A stretch of DNA of 64,000 bases from HGM12587 sp964561705 (GCA_964561705.1 CAZLQJ010000002.1:1-64000), one strand, 5' to 3'; shown: positions 24,911 to 33,986, counted from the first letter of the stretch. Numbers and translations: made by a program. The notes: generated from the sequence alone by a model not told the origin.

Positions 24911-25815
24911 ATCAGTTTTTAAGAAACCTTGTACACGGGGAATTTACAGTAGGAAAAACAAAATTTGCATTTTTGGATATTTTACTGCTCGTTTGTATCA
25001 CTGGAGTCGGTATCATGATGCGCGGTGCAATCTTTGGAATTTCCGGAAATCCAGAAATTGCCGGAAATGAAAAAATGCTTGGATACTGCGTACTGGATTT
25101 TGTGTTGGCATGTTTGATGGCTGTTTATGTATATCAGACATCAAAAAGCCGTTTAAAGACTGTGGGCAGTTATGCGTTGGCGGTAATCTGGCCGGCAATT
25201 GCAGCGAACAGTGCCTTAAATGGGGGGCGTGAAGTCGTATTTGCAGTGATCCTTGTGGGAATTTTGTGCCTCATGAGTAGAAAAAAAGAGGTAAGTCAGC
25301 AGAAATTTTGGATTTTTACATTGCTGGTATGCCTGTTCCAGATCCTGCAGGGGGATTTTTCCGGGGAGAAGCTGACCAATTTTTGGCCAAATATCTATAC
25401 GCTGTTTAGTGAGACCGGATTTGTCGCAGAATATGGAGTTACCGGAAGACTTTTGGTAGTTGGGATCCTTTTGATGATCTTCTATTACCTTTCAAAAAAG
25501 AAGCTGACAGTGACACCGGAACTTATGGTGTCTTCCGGTCTGTTTTTTAGTTTGTTTATCAGCGTATTTTTCCCGTTTATGAATTATCGCAGCGGGCTTT
25601 TGGCAAATGTATTTGCAATTTTACTCTTTCTTCAGAGAAAAAATAAATTTTATGTACCAATGGCAATGTGTATAATTTCCTATGTATCTTATGGATTTTT
25701 CTACAATGGAACCATTGGGGTATTTTTCTGGATTTATGCATTGGGACTGGTAGTTCTGATGCTGGATGCAGGCGTGGAGCTTTACAGACAAAGTCAGACA
25801 GGAAAAACTGTATGA
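24904..25815 (+). CDS. Truncated paralogue of the GT-C protein lacking the catalytic first loop
   Basis: 303 residues. It is homologous to the gene just before it: LDILLLVC matches LSDILLII, AANSALNGG matches IANSALWAQ, and NIYTLFSETGFVAEY matches NLYYLIGETGFIEQY, then membrane helices to the end. The segment with the acidic motif and YTPPF of the full protein, and some central helices, are missing, so it should not be catalytic on its own. It is still an intact frame with a GTG start 24904 (or TTG 24907) overlapping its neighbour by seven bases. It may act as a partner subunit, or be a decaying duplicate. Confidence 0.75.
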   Translation: MLDQFLRNLVHGEFTVGKTKFAFLDILLLVCITGVGIMMRGAIFGISGNPEIAGNEKMLGYCVLDFVLACLMAVYVYQTSKSRLKTVGSYALAVIWPAIAANSALNGGREVVFAVILVGILCLMSRKKEVSQQKFWIFTLLVCLFQILQGDFSGEKLTNFWPNIYTLFSETGFVAEYGVTGRLLVVGILLMIFYYLSKKKLTVTPELMVSSGLFFSLFISVFFPFMNYRSGLLANVFAILLFLQRKNKFYVPMAMCIISYVSYGFFYNGTIGVFFWIYALGLVVLMLDAGVELYRQSQTGKTV

Positions 25816-26966
25816 AACAGGCAAAATTAGAGTATATCAATGGTTTAAAAGGAATTGGTGCAGGTATTGTTTATCTGTGCCATTTCGTGTTTGCATTCTA
25901 CTATGGAATGTACAGTCTTGATGCGGCAGACTGCCATTTGCCGAAGAATTTTGAAATTTTTGTCGGACAATCCCCGTTGAATATTTTGTTCAGCGGAAAC
26001 TTTGCCGTACGGCTTTTTCTGGTTATGAGCGGTTATGTGCTTTGTCTGGGATATTTTCGGACACGGGATAAAAAACGTTTGCTGGCTGGTATGGGAAAAC
26101 GATATTTTCGCTTATTTGCCCCTATTTTGCTTTGTAATGTGATAATTTGCATATTGATGTCAGCAGGTGCCTACAAAAATGTCATTGTATCAGAATTGAC
26201 AGGATCTTCTTGGCTGGCAGGATTTAACCGCTGTGAACCTTATCTTACAGATGCTGTTTTGGAAGGTGGTGTTCTGTGCTTTTTTACCCAGTGTAATCAG
26301 TACAATGGTGTTTTATGGACCATCCCGTATTTGTTTATTGGAGCAATATTGGTCTATCTGATCTGTTATCTTTTGGGAGAAAAAAGATGGCGGTTTGCTT
26401 TGTATGCAGTTTTAGGACTGTTGCTTTTCAGAACAGATTATGCCGGCGTTTTTTTGGGATTTGTGCTGTGTGATATCATGCATACACAGACCGGATTGGT
26501 TCAATGGATCAAGGGAAAAAAATGGATTGGCTGGGGACTATTTATTTTAGGATTTTATTTAAGTTCCTATCCTTCTGCGGGGGCGCATCTTGCGGGAACC
26601 ATTTATGGCTGGATCCCGGTAGTTATGGTAGTGCCATATCATCTGGTAGGTGCCCTGTTTTTGGTATGTGGTGTTCTTCTTTTGGACCCGCTGCAGAAGT
26701 TTTTTAGTTGGAAACCATTTGTAAAATTAGGAGATTTATCTTATAGCCTTTATCTGGTGCATTTTCCGGTACTGGCGACGGCGGGCTGTGGCATGTTTCA
26801 GTTCCTTTATGGAAAAATAAATTACCATGGAGCGGTGTTGGTTACATTTTTAATAACGACGACGATCACAGTTGCAGTTTCGGCTGTGTTTACGAAATAT
26901 GTGGAACCTTTGGGAAAAAAAGGAGAACGTTATGTGGAACAATGGGTTGAAAAAAACAGAAAATAG
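25812..26966 (+). CDS. Acyltransferase 3 family membrane protein (first)
   Basis: 384 residues with about ten membrane segments. The N-terminal pattern YINGLKGIGAGIVYLCHFVF is the acyltransferase-3 signature with its conserved histidine, followed by RLFLVMSGYVL. Such proteins O-acylate sugars from the cytoplasmic acyl-CoA pool across the membrane. ATG 25812 overlaps the previous stop (ATGA); the reading frame continues upstream to 25668, but that part lies within the preceding gene and reads as an antifunctional shadow. It overlaps the next acyltransferase by 35 bases, making a tandem pair. Confidence 0.87.
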   Translation: MKQAKLEYINGLKGIGAGIVYLCHFVFAFYYGMYSLDAADCHLPKNFEIFVGQSPLNILFSGNFAVRLFLVMSGYVLCLGYFRTRDKKRLLAGMGKRYFRLFAPILLCNVIICILMSAGAYKNVIVSELTGSSWLAGFNRCEPYLTDAVLEGGVLCFFTQCNQYNGVLWTIPYLFIGAILVYLICYLLGEKRWRFALYAVLGLLLFRTDYAGVFLGFVLCDIMHTQTGLVQWIKGKKWIGWGLFILGFYLSSYPSAGAHLAGTIYGWIPVVMVVPYHLVGALFLVCGVLLLDPLQKFFSWKPFVKLGDLSYSLYLVHFPVLATAGCGMFQFLYGKINYHGAVLVTFLITTTITVAVSAVFTKYVEPLGKKGERYVEQWVEKNRK

Positions 26967-27849
26967 AGAGGTATGGCTAGATCTTGCGAAATGTTTTGGC
27001 ATCCTGATGGTGATCATCAATCATTTGGAATTAGATCTTTCTGTAATGACATTCTTTGGTGGAATGTTTTATATGCCTGTATTTTTTGTGGCGGCCGGAT
27101 ATACCTACCGGGATCGTCAGGAAACCTATATTTCTTATCTGAAGGGAAAAGCAAAACGTCTTTTGCTGCCTTATGCATTGTGTAATATTTTGCTGGTGAC
27201 AGCGTTTACCCTGCGCAGCGGAGAACTTTCAAAGCCGGCAATTTTGGGTGTTTTTTATTCCAGAAGCATGCTGATGGCGGCGGACAGCAGTTGGAATATG
27301 GCGCTGATGCCTTATTTAAATGCACCGACCTGGTTTTTGACCTGTCTGTTTTTATGCCTTGCGTTCTATCGCTTGCTGGACAGAAAATTTCAAAGTGACG
27401 GGAAGCGAAGAGTTTCTGTGGGCATCTGTATGGCTGTGGGGATCTTGTTAAGAACGTTTTCTCCGGTATTACTTCCGTGGAGTCTTGAAAATGCCTTATA
27501 TTTTCTGGGACTGTTGGAGCTTGGAAGAACCTTAAAAGAGGGCGGACTTGCCTGGCTTCGGAAGAATCAGTGGATTTATGCAAATTTCTTTATGATTTTT
27601 GTGGTATTATCATGGATCAACGGATCGGTAAATGTATCGATCAGTGAATATGGACGTTCTATGATTTTATTTTTTCTAATCGGTGCATTAGGAAGCCTTC
27701 TTTGTATGAAGGCGGCAGAATTGACAGAGAAATATCTGAAGATCCTGGTCAGACCGCTGGCATGGATTGGACGACATACTTTGCCAATTCTATGTTGGCA
27801 TTTGCTGGCTATTGAAATTATAAAAACCCTGATATCTATGTTGAGATAA
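26932..27849 (+). CDS. Acyltransferase 3 family membrane protein (second)
   Basis: 305 residues with about eight to ten membrane segments. The conserved start WLDLAKCFGILMVIINH carries the acyltransferase-3 histidine, then MPVFFVAAGYTYRDR and an arginine-rich cytoplasmic loop. It is shorter than the first acyltransferase and resembles the NeuD/OatA-like membrane part without an SGNH domain. ATG 26932 follows AAGGAGAACGTT. The acceptor glycan is unknown. The C-terminal IGRHTLPILCWH motif is typical of fucose 4-O-acetylase-like members, a possible link to the fucose genes that I regard as weak. Confidence 0.85.
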   Translation: MWNNGLKKTENREVWLDLAKCFGILMVIINHLELDLSVMTFFGGMFYMPVFFVAAGYTYRDRQETYISYLKGKAKRLLLPYALCNILLVTAFTLRSGELSKPAILGVFYSRSMLMAADSSWNMALMPYLNAPTWFLTCLFLCLAFYRLLDRKFQSDGKRRVSVGICMAVGILLRTFSPVLLPWSLENALYFLGLLELGRTLKEGGLAWLRKNQWIYANFFMIFVVLSWINGSVNVSISEYGRSMILFFLIGALGSLLCMKAAELTEKYLKILVRPLAWIGRHTLPILCWHLLAIEIIKTLISMLR

Positions 27850-27879
27850 TTACCATTTGTGTTGGAAAGGATGAGGCAG

Positions 27880-29559
27880 ATGAACAAGCAGACGATGAAA
27901 AAAATAGAAAGATTTCTGATCCTATTGCTGGTGAATATTGTGGCGGCAGTTTGCGTATATCAGCTGCATTATGGGATCGATGTGCAGGATACGGCTTCTT
28001 ATCTGACGAAATTCCGCTATTTTTTTGAACAAGGCACCGGTGGAAATGCGTTGTATTATCTTTTGGGCGAATTTTTTGGAAGTGTGATCTTTCACCTATT
28101 TCCAACCCTTTATGCGATGAATGTTGTCGGTCTGTTGGTCTGGATGCTGACGGCTGTCCTGCTTTTTTGGCTTTTAGAGCCGTATCTTCCTTCTTTGCCG
28201 TTAACTATGGCAGTGATGGGGGGGCTTGCCTTTGGTGCTTCCTGGGTGCGCTGTATTAACTGGAATGCATGGAGCATGCTGTTTCTGACTTGGGGTGTTT
28301 TATTTTTGTTTCATGGAATGGATACCGGAAAGAAACGTTGGTTTTTATACGCTGGATTTGTTTTGGGGCTGAATGCATTTGTCCGGATGCCGAATATTGT
28401 ATTTCTTGGATTGGTCGTGGTACTCTTTTTTTACTATTTCAAAGATGGTTTGAAGATGGCCGCTGTTTCCTGTGCATCTATGGCGGCAGGCGGTGCAGCA
28501 GCAGGAATTGTCGGTGTACTGTTTTCCATTTGTTTTTTGGGATTTGACAAATTTATGGCGGATCTGCTATGGCTGGTTGGATCCAGTGCAGATAAAGAGT
28601 CGAAGCATAATTTTTTTGATATGTTTGCCCAGGTCATCAACGGTGCTATGGACGGCATGCGCCAGTGGGTGAAGTATGGCATTGTCATCGGATTATTGAT
28701 CTTAGGATGCCTGCTGCTGAAAAAAATCATCAAAAAAGATATGACGCTTCCGGGAGCCATTTTGGCAGCTTTGGCAGCATTGTGGATCGGATTTACCCGG
28801 GATGTTTCTACCAGCAGTGTACCTGCCCTATTGAGTGTTCAAAATTTTATTGCTTACGGGGGCGTTGCTTTTGGGGCTTTTGGAGCTGTCTGGTTTTACC
28901 GGACGGATCGGAGATTTTCAGCACTTTGTCTGACTGAGGCATTGATCATGTTGTTTCTGACCATTGGAACGGATACGGGCAGTATCTTCTTTCGTGTATA
29001 TCTTACAATGCCGGCTGCCGTGATCGGCGCAGTTCTTTGGAAACTTCCGGTCAGAGAATTAAGAATTTTGGCAGTATTTGTTGTGATGCTGACTCTTGCC
29101 ACGGGAGAAAATTGTAATCAAAATTATGTTTATCATGATGGTGAAAATGGCGAGGCGATGGAAGCTGTGATTGATGCTCCGGTATTTGAAGGTGTTTATA
29201 CTACGGCTTCCCGTGCAGAATATGTAAACCGACTGATGGAACTTCTGGCGCCATATCAGGAGAAAGAGCTTTTGACCATTGGTGCTTTCAATGTGGGGCA
29301 CAATGTGACAGATATGAAACCCTTTTTTGACAGTGCCTGGGCAGATTTGGATTATTTGTCTATGGAAGAATTTGAAACGGTGCTGGATACAAAGATTTCC
29401 CAGGGAAATGCTCCGGTGATCGTGATTGCGACGACGAAGATTAATGGTGCCTACTGGGTACCTGAAAAAATAGAATTATTGGAAAATCTGGTGAAGACAC
29501 CACTTTATGAAACCATTTATGCAGATGAATGGTACAGTGTCTATGTACCGGTGGAGTGA
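27880..29559 (+). CDS. GT-C-like polytopic membrane protein, possible glycosyltransferase
   Basis: About 559 residues. Ten or so membrane segments in residues 10-400, followed by a C-terminal extracytoplasmic domain of about 150 residues. The first outer loop reads GIDVQDTASYLTKFRYF, with an acidic residue where GT-C enzymes bind metal and polyprenyl-phosphate sugar. Three starts are possible: GTG 27859, ATG 27871 and ATG 27880. I prefer 27880 because GGAAAGG lies nine bases upstream. Donor could come from the DPM1-like or GtrB-like enzymes upstream. No close characterised family recognised beyond the fold class. Confidence 0.72.
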   Translation: MNKQTMKKIERFLILLLVNIVAAVCVYQLHYGIDVQDTASYLTKFRYFFEQGTGGNALYYLLGEFFGSVIFHLFPTLYAMNVVGLLVWMLTAVLLFWLLEPYLPSLPLTMAVMGGLAFGASWVRCINWNAWSMLFLTWGVLFLFHGMDTGKKRWFLYAGFVLGLNAFVRMPNIVFLGLVVVLFFYYFKDGLKMAAVSCASMAAGGAAAGIVGVLFSICFLGFDKFMADLLWLVGSSADKESKHNFFDMFAQVINGAMDGMRQWVKYGIVIGLLILGCLLLKKIIKKDMTLPGAILAALAALWIGFTRDVSTSSVPALLSVQNFIAYGGVAFGAFGAVWFYRTDRRFSALCLTEALIMLFLTIGTDTGSIFFRVYLTMPAAVIGAVLWKLPVRELRILAVFVVMLTLATGENCNQNYVYHDGENGEAMEAVIDAPVFEGVYTTASRAEYVNRLMELLAPYQEKELLTIGAFNVGHNVTDMKPFFDSAWADLDYLSMEEFETVLDTKISQGNAPVIVIATTKINGAYWVPEKIELLENLVKTPLYETIYADEWYSVYVPVE

Positions 29560-29563
29560 GAAA

Positions 29564-30355
29564 ATGTATAAGATTGCCCAAAAAGAGGATGTGAACCGTC
29601 TGCTTTCCTATCTGGAAAAAGATTTGAAAAATTGTTTGTACAGCTATATCGATCTGAAAAAATTCGGGATTGGTAATCCCAATCTGACGGTCTTTTTTGA
29701 GGAAGACGACATGATCCGATGCAGTGCACTCAAATATTATGAAGGACTTCAGTTGTTTGATGCAGAAGGAATCATGGATCCGGAAACAACCGCCGGTCTT
29801 ATCCGCAGTTTAAATTCCCATATTGTAAGTTCTACTGTAGAAGTCATTGAAAAGCTTTATCCCCTGCTTTCGGATCGATATGAGATGGAACAGGGATATG
29901 TTACGGAAATGCTGTCCATGCCGGAAGGTGCATGTTCAGAGGAGGTATTTCCGGCAGAAATTTCTGATTATGATGAGATTGCAAGGCTGATCTGCAGTGA
30001 TGAAGGAGTTGGCGGACATTATCAGCCCGAAGAATTAAAACAGCAGCTTTTGGAAAGGGCAGAGGAAGGCTTTGGGCGTAATTATATTCTAAAACGTCAG
30101 GGGCAGATCGTACATCACGCAGCAACCTATGCAGAATTAGATAATCTGGCTGTGATCAGCGGTGTGATCACAAAAGACGAATGGCGCGGTAAAGGGATTG
30201 GCACACTGGCTGTAAAAAAGCTGTGCCGGGATCTGTTAAAAGAAGGAAAAAAACCTTGTCTGTTTTATTATACCAGGCAGGCTGAGCAGTTTTATAAAAA
30301 AATTGGATTCGAGGAAGGTACCGGCTGGGCAAAGCTGGTTCTTGGGAAGGAGTAA
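29564..30355 (+). CDS. GNAT family N-acetyltransferase
   Basis: 263 residues. The C-terminal half is a GNAT fold: the acetyl-CoA pyrophosphate loop is in ITKDEWRGKGIGTLAVKKL (about residues 205-225), followed by FYYTRQAEQFYKKIGFEE, typical of the last helix and strand. The N-terminal 120 residues form a separate region seen in some GNAT proteins of Firmicutes. ATG 29564 lies behind GGTGGAG, four bases after the previous stop. It is directly followed by a HisC-like aminotransferase and a nucleotidyltransferase, so the new amine made by that aminotransferase is a plausible substrate (inference). Confidence 0.82.
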   Translation: MYKIAQKEDVNRLLSYLEKDLKNCLYSYIDLKKFGIGNPNLTVFFEEDDMIRCSALKYYEGLQLFDAEGIMDPETTAGLIRSLNSHIVSSTVEVIEKLYPLLSDRYEMEQGYVTEMLSMPEGACSEEVFPAEISDYDEIARLICSDEGVGGHYQPEELKQQLLERAEEGFGRNYILKRQGQIVHHAATYAELDNLAVISGVITKDEWRGKGIGTLAVKKLCRDLLKEGKKPCLFYYTRQAEQFYKKIGFEEGTGWAKLVLGKE

Positions 30356-30361
30356 CAGCAA

Positions 30362-31414
30362 ATGTATTTTGTAAATGAAGATATCAAAAACTGTGTGCGT
30401 GTATTTCCGGAGCAGGGAAGATACGATTATGCCAGATATGACATGAATGAAAATCCGGAAGGTCTTCCGCAGTGGTTTATAGATGAGGTACTCTCTGAAA
30501 TTACGCCGGAATTTTTGGCAACCTATCCGGAACATGATAAATTCCGTCAGATGTATGCAGCGTATCTTGGAGTAAATCCGGAAAATGTGGCTGTAACCAA
30601 TGGCTCTGATATGGCAATCCGTTTTGCCATGGAAGTATTTGCTGAGAAGGGAAGCAGCGTCGTAACGGTAGCTCCGTCTTTTGAAATGTACTGGGTCAAT
30701 TGTTCCATGCTGGGATTAAAACATGTACCAGTTTCCTATGAGAAGGATCTGACCATGGATGCAGATAAAATCGTGGCAGCCATTGATGAAAATACAGACA
30801 TTGTGGTGCTGCTCAATCCAAACAATCCCATTGGTACTGTTTACACGGAGGAAGAGGCAAGAAAAATCATTGAACGTGCAAGAGAAGTGGGCGCCGTGGT
30901 AATTGTAGATGAGGCATATCATTATTTTTATCAGCATACCTTCTTAAATTTTGTTAAAGAGTATGATAACGTATTGGTATTTCGTACTTTCTCAAAATTG
31001 TTTTCTCTGGCAGCAGTACGTATGGGAATGATGATCGGCAATGAAGCACTGATCGGTTATGCCAGAAAATCCATGCCAAGTTTTGAAGTCAATGCCATTG
31101 CTTTGAAATTTGGAGAGCATTTGATGCAGCATACGGAATTGATTGAGGAACTGATGAATATAGAGGCAGAAGGAAAATCCTATCTTTTGGCAGAATTGAA
31201 AAAACATGGTTATGAAACCACGGATTCTCATGGAAATTTTATCTTTGTTTTGCCAAAAAAACCTGCAAAGCAAGTGGATCAGGCATTAAGAAAGAAAAAA
31301 ATTCTCATTAAGACTTTTGGCAATGAATTTTTGAAAGATTATATTCGAATTTCTACAGGTTCGAAAAAGGCAATGAAGTATTTGCTGGATGCCTTTTTGG
31401 AAGCAGACAACTAG
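30362..31414 (+). CDS. HisC-like PLP aminotransferase (class I/II), amino-alcohol phosphate candidate
   Basis: 350 residues. Fold type I aminotransferase: NGSDMAIRFAME in the phosphate-binding region, NPNNPIGT, VIVDEAYHYF and the PLP lysine K212 in RTFSKLFSLA. Family members act on imidazole-acetol phosphate, but this gene is not in a his operon. In the Campylobacter jejuni capsule locus the HisC-like Cj1437 converts dihydroxyacetone phosphate to serinol phosphate and Cj1436 decarboxylates serine phosphate to ethanolamine phosphate. Placement before a nucleotidyltransferase and a teichoic-type transferase suggests a similar job. GGAAGGAGT precedes the ATG. Substrate is inference. Confidence 0.88.
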   Translation: MYFVNEDIKNCVRVFPEQGRYDYARYDMNENPEGLPQWFIDEVLSEITPEFLATYPEHDKFRQMYAAYLGVNPENVAVTNGSDMAIRFAMEVFAEKGSSVVTVAPSFEMYWVNCSMLGLKHVPVSYEKDLTMDADKIVAAIDENTDIVVLLNPNNPIGTVYTEEEARKIIERAREVGAVVIVDEAYHYFYQHTFLNFVKEYDNVLVFRTFSKLFSLAAVRMGMMIGNEALIGYARKSMPSFEVNAIALKFGEHLMQHTELIEELMNIEAEGKSYLLAELKKHGYETTDSHGNFIFVLPKKPAKQVDQALRKKKILIKTFGNEFLKDYIRISTGSKKAMKYLLDAFLEADN

Positions 31415-31432
31415 GAAAAGGAGTATTGGCAG

Positions 31433-32140
31433 ATGAAGGCAATCATTTTAGCAGGCGGCGTGGGCAGCCGTATCAGCAGAGAAGTAAATAAACCAAAAAG
31501 CTTATTAGACATCGGGGATGGGATGCCCCTGCTTCGTTATACCATAGAAATGCTTCAGAAAAAGGGCATTGAAGTCAGTGTCGTCCTGGGATATCAGCAG
31601 GAAATGTTTCATGATGTTTTAAAGGGATTGAATGTTACTTACTATTTTAATCCTTTTTACCGTGTGACGAACAGCATTGCTTCCCTTTGGTTTGCAAGGG
31701 ATGCCATTAGAGAAGATGATGACTACATTTTTATGAATGCGGACGTTTATCTTGAACCGGAAATCCTGGATAAGATGCTGGAATCAAAAGAAACCATCAG
31801 TATGCTGGCTGATTACCGAAAAATCCTGGAGGGAGATTATTTCTTTCATTGCGATGAAAACGGGCTGGTTCGAAAATACGGCAAGGAGATGCCGGTCGAG
31901 GAACGTACCTGCGAATATGTAGGGGCAGCGAAGATCAGTAGGGAATATGTTGCAGAGTTTAAACGCGTGATGGAGGAAATGGTATCTACAGAACAGTATA
32001 ACACCTGGTGGGAGACCATTCTTTATTCCAGATGTTATGAGATTGATATCCATACCATTGATGCAGCACCGTATTTCTGGTCTGAAATCGATTATATTGA
32101 AGATTATGAAAAAATCGTTAAATTTGTAAAGGAAAAATAG
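31433..32140 (+). CDS. Nucleotidyltransferase, LicC/CTP-type, probably makes a CDP-alcohol
   Basis: 235 residues. N-terminal AIILAGGVGSRISREVNKPK is the nucleotide-binding loop of the sugar-phosphate nucleotidyltransferase superfamily, with MNADVYLEP as the metal site and a late WSEIDYIEDYE. Length and motifs fit choline- or amino-alcohol-phosphate cytidylyltransferases (LicC-like) rather than RfbA. It follows the HisC-like aminotransferase by 18 bases, behind AAAAGGAG, so it likely activates the product of that enzyme as a CDP conjugate. Sugar-1-phosphate as substrate cannot be excluded. Confidence 0.83.
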   Translation: MKAIILAGGVGSRISREVNKPKSLLDIGDGMPLLRYTIEMLQKKGIEVSVVLGYQQEMFHDVLKGLNVTYYFNPFYRVTNSIASLWFARDAIREDDDYIFMNADVYLEPEILDKMLESKETISMLADYRKILEGDYFFHCDENGLVRKYGKEMPVEERTCEYVGAAKISREYVAEFKRVMEEMVSTEQYNTWWETILYSRCYEIDIHTIDAAPYFWSEIDYIEDYEKIVKFVKEK

Positions 32141-32144
32141 AAAT

Positions 32145-32771
32145 ATGGCTTTTGATAAGGACAGATTTTTTGCGCATGTAAGAGAACCGATTGCTTACCT
32201 GCTTTATGGAAGAAAAATGCGCAGGGAATTGAAAAATAAAGATTTTACTATATTGTCCTGTAATTGTGCGGCGGGAATTGTTTATCACCGTTACGATCAT
32301 CCTTTTTTGACACCGACCATCAATCTTTGGATCGAGCAGCATGATTTTTTGAAATTTGTATCTGATCTGGATCATTATCTGGCACAGGAACTTGTATTTG
32401 TAAAAACGGATGCTGGTTATCCGGTGGCAGAATGTGGGAATATCAGAATTTGGTTTAACCATTATACCAGCGAAGCGGAAGCCAGGGAAAAATGGGAAAG
32501 CCGTAAAAAGCGGATCCGCAGAGACAATCTGTTTCTTATGATGAGTGAACGCGATGGGATCAACAGGGAAGATATCCTGAAATTTGGGGAAGTGCCGTGT
32601 AAAAACAGGGTCATCTTTACTTCTCATAAATATGAGGACATTCCGTATGCCTGTTATCTTCCGCCTTATGAGGGAGAGGCGCAGGTAGGATATTATCTTC
32701 AAAAAAATCCGGTCACAGACCGGACGGTCATGGAAAAATATTTTGATCTCACCAAATGGCTGAATGTTTAG
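32145..32771 (+). CDS. DUF1919 family protein
   Basis: 208 residues. The DUF1919 pattern is clear: TILSCNCAAGIVYHRYDH, then LTPTINLWIEQHDFLKF, FNHYTSEAEAREKWESRKKR and LMMSERDG. Family members occur in capsule and exopolysaccharide loci and their biochemical role is unknown; a transferase-like function is often presumed. No signal peptide or membrane segment. It starts four bases after the nucleotidyltransferase stop and ends 15 bases before the TagB/TagF-like gene, which places it within the amino-alcohol phosphate module. Confidence 0.85.
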   Translation: MAFDKDRFFAHVREPIAYLLYGRKMRRELKNKDFTILSCNCAAGIVYHRYDHPFLTPTINLWIEQHDFLKFVSDLDHYLAQELVFVKTDAGYPVAECGNIRIWFNHYTSEAEAREKWESRKKRIRRDNLFLMMSERDGINREDILKFGEVPCKNRVIFTSHKYEDIPYACYLPPYEGEAQVGYYLQKNPVTDRTVMEKYFDLTKWLNV

Positions 32772-32786
32772 AAGGGACGTAAATCA

Positions 32787-33986
32787 ATGATTCAATGGAT
32801 CAAATCAAAACCGGGGTTATACAGTGCACTTTTGAAATGTCTGAAAGTTTATCAGAAACTTCATGAGGTGCTGATGCATCTTGCCTGGCATATTTTTGTA
32901 CATTTTCCATTAAAGACAAAAAAGGTAGTTTTTGGAAATTTCTACGGGGGCGGGTTTGGTGATAATCCGAAATTTATAGCGGAGGAACTGCTTTCCCGCA
33001 ATCTGGGATTTGAAATGTATTGGATGCTGGAGGATGTAAAAAGTCCGCTTCCCAAAGGCATCAAGCCGGTAAGACCAAATACCTTTGCTTTTGCATATCA
33101 TATGGCTACGGCAAAATTCTGGGTGGATAATACACGAAAACAACATTTTCTCATCAAACGAAAAGAGCAGTTTTATATTCAGACCTGGCATGGAGGACCG
33201 GGACTGAAGAAGGTGGAACTGGATGTGGCACATTCTATTTCTAGGGAATATCAGGAATATGCAAAAGCAGATTCCAAAAGGATCGATCTGTTTTTGTCCT
33301 GTTGTCGCTGGTGTTCAGATCTCTATCACAGAGCTTTCTGGTATGACGGACCGATCTTGGAAAAGGGGATTCCGAAAAATGACCTCTATTTTAAGGATCC
33401 GGCACCTATCCGAAAAAAAGTGCAGGAGCGTTTCTCTATTCCGGAGGGGGCAAAGCTGGTGATGTATGCGCCGACTTATCGGGATGACAGAAGTACGGGA
33501 ATGTACAATCTGGATTATGAAAGAACATTAAAAGCCCTGCAAAAACGTTTTGGGGGTGAGTGGTATCTTTTGGTCAGACTGCATCCGAATTGTGCGGCAT
33601 CAGCAGGGGAGGTTACCACAGGGGCGCAGATTAAAAATGCTACCTTATATGAAAATATGCAGGAGTTGTTGGTGGCCTGCGACATGATCATTAGTGATTA
33701 TTCCGGCTGTGCGTTTGATTATTTAATGTTAAAACGCCCGGGGTTTTTATATGCAGAGGATTATGAAACCATCAAAAAGGTAAAGGATTATTATTTTACC
33801 TTAGATGAGCTTCCTTTTGATCTGGCATTCAATAATGAGGAGCTGGAGCAGAATATCCTGAATTTTGAGGAAGCGGAATATGAAAAGAAATGTGATGAAT
33901 ATTTAAAGAAAATCGGTTATTTTGATAATGGTCATGCGGCGGAGGCAGCCGTAGACGTAATCTTAGAAAAAGCCGGTTTGTTGTAG
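32787..33986 (+). CDS. CDP-glycerol glycerophosphotransferase family protein (TagB/TagF-like)
   Basis: 399 residues, one catalytic domain without the extra N-terminal GT domain of long TagF. Motifs are IQTWHGGPGLK, YAPTYRDD, VRLHPN and ISDYSGCAFDYLMLKRPG, the classical GT-B type phosphotransferase signatures, with a membrane-associating amphipathic N-terminus. Members transfer glycerol-phosphate (or ribitol-phosphate or related alditol phosphates) from CDP donors. Two donors could be available here: CDP-glycerol from the GpsA-TagD fusion at 38947 and a possible CDP-amino-alcohol from the genes immediately upstream. The immediate context favours the latter, but this is unproven. Confidence 0.9.
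   Translation: MIQWIKSKPGLYSALLKCLKVYQKLHEVLMHLAWHIFVHFPLKTKKVVFGNFYGGGFGDNPKFIAEELLSRNLGFEMYWMLEDVKSPLPKGIKPVRPNTFAFAYHMATAKFWVDNTRKQHFLIKRKEQFYIQTWHGGPGLKKVELDVAHSISREYQEYAKADSKRIDLFLSCCRWCSDLYHRAFWYDGPILEKGIPKNDLYFKDPAPIRKKVQERFSIPEGAKLVMYAPTYRDDRSTGMYNLDYERTLKALQKRFGGEWYLLVRLHPNCAASAGEVTTGAQIKNATLYENMQELLVACDMIISDYSGCAFDYLMLKRPGFLYAEDYETIKKVKDYYFTLDELPFDLAFNNEELEQNILNFEEAEYEKKCDEYLKKIGYFDNGHAAEAAVDVILEKAGLL

Noticed and set aside
25668..25811. Upstream extension of the first acyltransferase-3 gene
   Set aside because: The extra 48 residues overlap the preceding gene in another frame and carry no family similarity; the conserved N-terminus starts after ATG 25812.
29507..29563. Upstream extension of the GNAT gene
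   Set aside because: Overlaps the GT-C-like gene and lacks an RBS; ATG 29564 has GGTGGAG in front.
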